Assembly (NCBI GenBank): GCA_937967665.1
Contig: CALBSZ010000231.1
Coordinates: 1 to 7,057, forward strand
Direction of reading: 5' to 3'
Length of the DNA: 7,057 nucleotides
From: an uncultured Planctomycetaceae bacterium
GTDB lineage: Bacteria; Planctomycetota; Planctomycetia; Pirellulales; Pirellulaceae
The position numbers and the translations under genes were made by a program. Below are positions 6,701 through 7,057 of the stretch, one piece after another (position 1 is the stretch's first letter; each line of letters opens with the position of its first letter). The notes beneath the pieces are model-generated. The model made no database searches and was not told the DNA's origin. It saw only the letters and a program-made list of their open reading frames with translations.

Positions 6701-6957
6701 CTCGTTTCATGATTGGTGAAATCTGCTTTGGCCAGAAGAAGCACGAAGACGCGATTGAACATTTCCTGCTCGTCGCGGTCGGCTATCCGTACGAAGAGTG
6801 GCAGGCCCTGGCTCGGTTCGAGAGCGCTCGCTGCTTCAATGAATTAGGCGACGTCAAAGGCGCGATCCGGGCCTGTCGCGAGCTACTCGACAAGCATCCG
6901 GATCACGCCAAGGTCCAGGACGCGCAAAAACTGCTGGACGAACTAACCAAGAACTAA
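3742..6957 (+). CDS. Exported giant TPR-repeat (alpha-solenoid) protein
   Basis: Complete 1071-residue protein. Residues 1-22 form a Sec signal peptide: basic start MIRLR, hydrophobic core to about 18, likely cleavage after GSA (20-22) before QE. From about residue 28 to 1055 the chain is tandem TPR-like helix pairs; I count about 27 units of mostly 36-40 residues. Many follow the TPR_6/CpoB(YbgF)/BamD-like pattern (A..ALYxxGxC, A...Yxxx...YPxS): examples are RAYYYLGICQLRVKKFEDA, KALYFQGDCLFSAGDVKGA and ARYQLGEIAQRQDKPEDAL. Longer inter-helix loops occur near residues 113-123, 457-468 and 797-808. No catalytic domain or later membrane segment is visible, so a periplasmic protein-protein scaffold is the likely role (inference). 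Relatives such as CpoB/YbgF have only a few TPRs, so this is far longer. No terminator separates it from the gene starting at 7012, suggesting an operon. Its specific partner is unknown. Confidence 0.93.
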   Translation: MIRLRYFLLLSVAWALTVPGSAQESDQAAARAYNAAAALQNSGLHERAIQKWAEFAQQYPKDERLDRAYYYLGICQLRVKKFEDAAKSFQTVLSKWPQFKQADGAQYNLGMAYYETALQSKKPDQFKQAANAFSTVATKYPKSDLADKALYFQGDCLFSAGDVKGAMPAYQKLIQSYPQSPQLARAYYDLGIAQQESGQIEDAAKTYAAFLAKPELQQHELAHEVKLREALCRYDLEQVEVAAQRFQEVAQLKDFAFADFAMLRWGQAKMDAGGTAEAAKILSELPKKFPKSPYVAAARLTAGRCFYTVEDYNAAQAALQPVAASDDPAAAEAAYWLGRSQLKLKDPAKALQTLEAATNRFKEGEFAPYLRFARIDALYEIEDRRPETQALYASFIKDFPNHPLTAQALYMAALTALGAQEYAPASSTAEQFLGNAAFAQHELRPAVLYIAAEASLLADQEDEAGRTKAEQLYRKLVQEFPDHTRAPRSQLRIGWCLHAAKKFDETVAHLNSVVGQLQEPAHLAEAHLLVGRSHAAKDRDQEAAAAYDKALQANPKWERADEVLLAAAQSLRQLDNLDGAKDRLNRLLNEFGQSTFAAQARYQLGEIAQRQDKPEDALNQFKQVVEKYADSEFAAPASYAMSVIYFAKEDYAAAKGVLDKLLAGTAEAEVQQRGLYLRGLTLQRLMDYANAINDLNAYLKADPTGEDAPNARYVVALCQIGLKQFPQASATLSQLLNEKSDFEHADKVYYEMGHALLQQEGKESEAVAAFRTLAEKIPDSPLAAESWFRVGQYHEQLAAAGETPNQAELAKAEAAYRAGIDKAAADTELSEKLQYKLGDMQFQLEKYADAAQTFEKQLQAHPDGQFTGPARYLAAEAYFRLEQYGKALPLFVKVADDKFVNVEQAKVDRYRAQSLYRAGTSAAKLNNWKESETRYTQLLDKFKSFEQNSDARYGLGVALQKQNQLDRALQEFEQVTKETETETAAKARFMIGEICFGQKKHEDAIEHFLLVAVGYPYEEWQALARFESARCFNELGDVKGAIRACRELLDKHPDHAKVQDAQKLLDELTKN

Positions 6958-7011
6958 CCAGGTAGGATGATTCCTGCACCCGAGACACCCTAGACACGAG
7001 AAACGATAACC

Positions 7012-7057
7012 ATGAAAAGAGACTTGCGATTCGGACTCTATTGGATCTTCGCCCTCG
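7012..7057 (+). CDS. Start of a downstream exported or membrane protein, 3' partial
   Basis: ATG at 7012 opens a frame to the window edge encoding MKRDLRFGLYWIFAL: two basic residues near the start followed by a hydrophobic run, typical of a signal peptide or first membrane segment. It begins 54 bases after the TPR stop on the same strand with no hairpin between, so co-transcription is likely. The ribosome binding site is weak (GAGA at 6998-7001, ten bases away). In planctomycete genomes, as I recall, large TPR genes of this kind often precede a signal-peptide-bearing MotA/TolQ/ExbB proton-channel gene and ExbD genes. That is the leading guess, but 15 codons cannot confirm it. Confidence 0.65.
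   Translation, partial: MKRDLRFGLYWIFAL

Noticed and set aside
4387..6762. 791-codon open frame on the minus strand under the TPR gene
   Set aside because: Again in exact antisense codon phase. The length reflects scarcity of TTA, CTA and TCA in the TPR gene; the product is Leu/Arg/Gln-rich without recognisable domains, while the plus strand encodes clear TPRs and a signal peptide.

Overview
The window looks like chromosomal DNA from a moderately GC-rich bacterium, most plausibly a planctomycete of the Pirellulales type. That assignment is inference. It rests on a mosaic cadherin/PKD/RTX surface protein with a C-terminal tail I associate with planctomycete calcium-binding proteins, a very large exported TPR protein with a small signal-peptide-like gene directly behind it, and long hairpin-bearing intergenic DNA. 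No taxonomic marker such as rRNA is present.

Layout. (1) Positions 2-2842, plus strand: the 3' part (946 codons) of a large secreted or surface protein. Its order is a jelly-roll-like region, a VCBS/cadherin-like domain, two cadherin-like repeats, a PKD domain, sixteen uninterrupted RTX-type nonapeptides and a C-terminal tail. Its beginning lies outside the window. (2) Positions 2843-3286: no convincing gene. This stretch holds a strong imperfect hairpin just after the stop codon, several short inverted repeats, and a GNRA-capped hairpin at 3106-3125. (3) Positions 3287-3359, minus strand: one tRNA-Lys (anticodon UUU) with no encoded CCA, convergent with the surface-protein gene. (4) Positions 3360-3741: a second gene-free stretch and the divergent upstream region of the tRNA and the next gene. 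It contains inverted repeats, one of which runs into the Shine-Dalgarno sequence. (5) Positions 3742-6957, plus strand: a complete 1071-residue exported protein made almost entirely of about 27 TPR-like helical repeats. (6) From 7012, plus strand: the first 15 codons of a further gene with a signal-peptide-like start, 54 bases after the TPR gene and probably co-transcribed with it.

How the parts relate. The surface protein and the TPR protein are separated by an oppositely oriented tRNA, so they are unlikely to share a transcript. The TPR gene probably opens an operon whose next member is cut by the window edge. From my memory of planctomycete gene order, a TolQ/ExbB-type proton-channel subunit is the best guess for that member, but 15 codons cannot establish it. 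I see no CRISPR array, insertion sequence, phage gene or defence system. The items most worth a second look are the length and regularity of the TPR solenoid, the paired cysteines in an RTX protein, the RTX tail module, and the hairpin-rich spacer.
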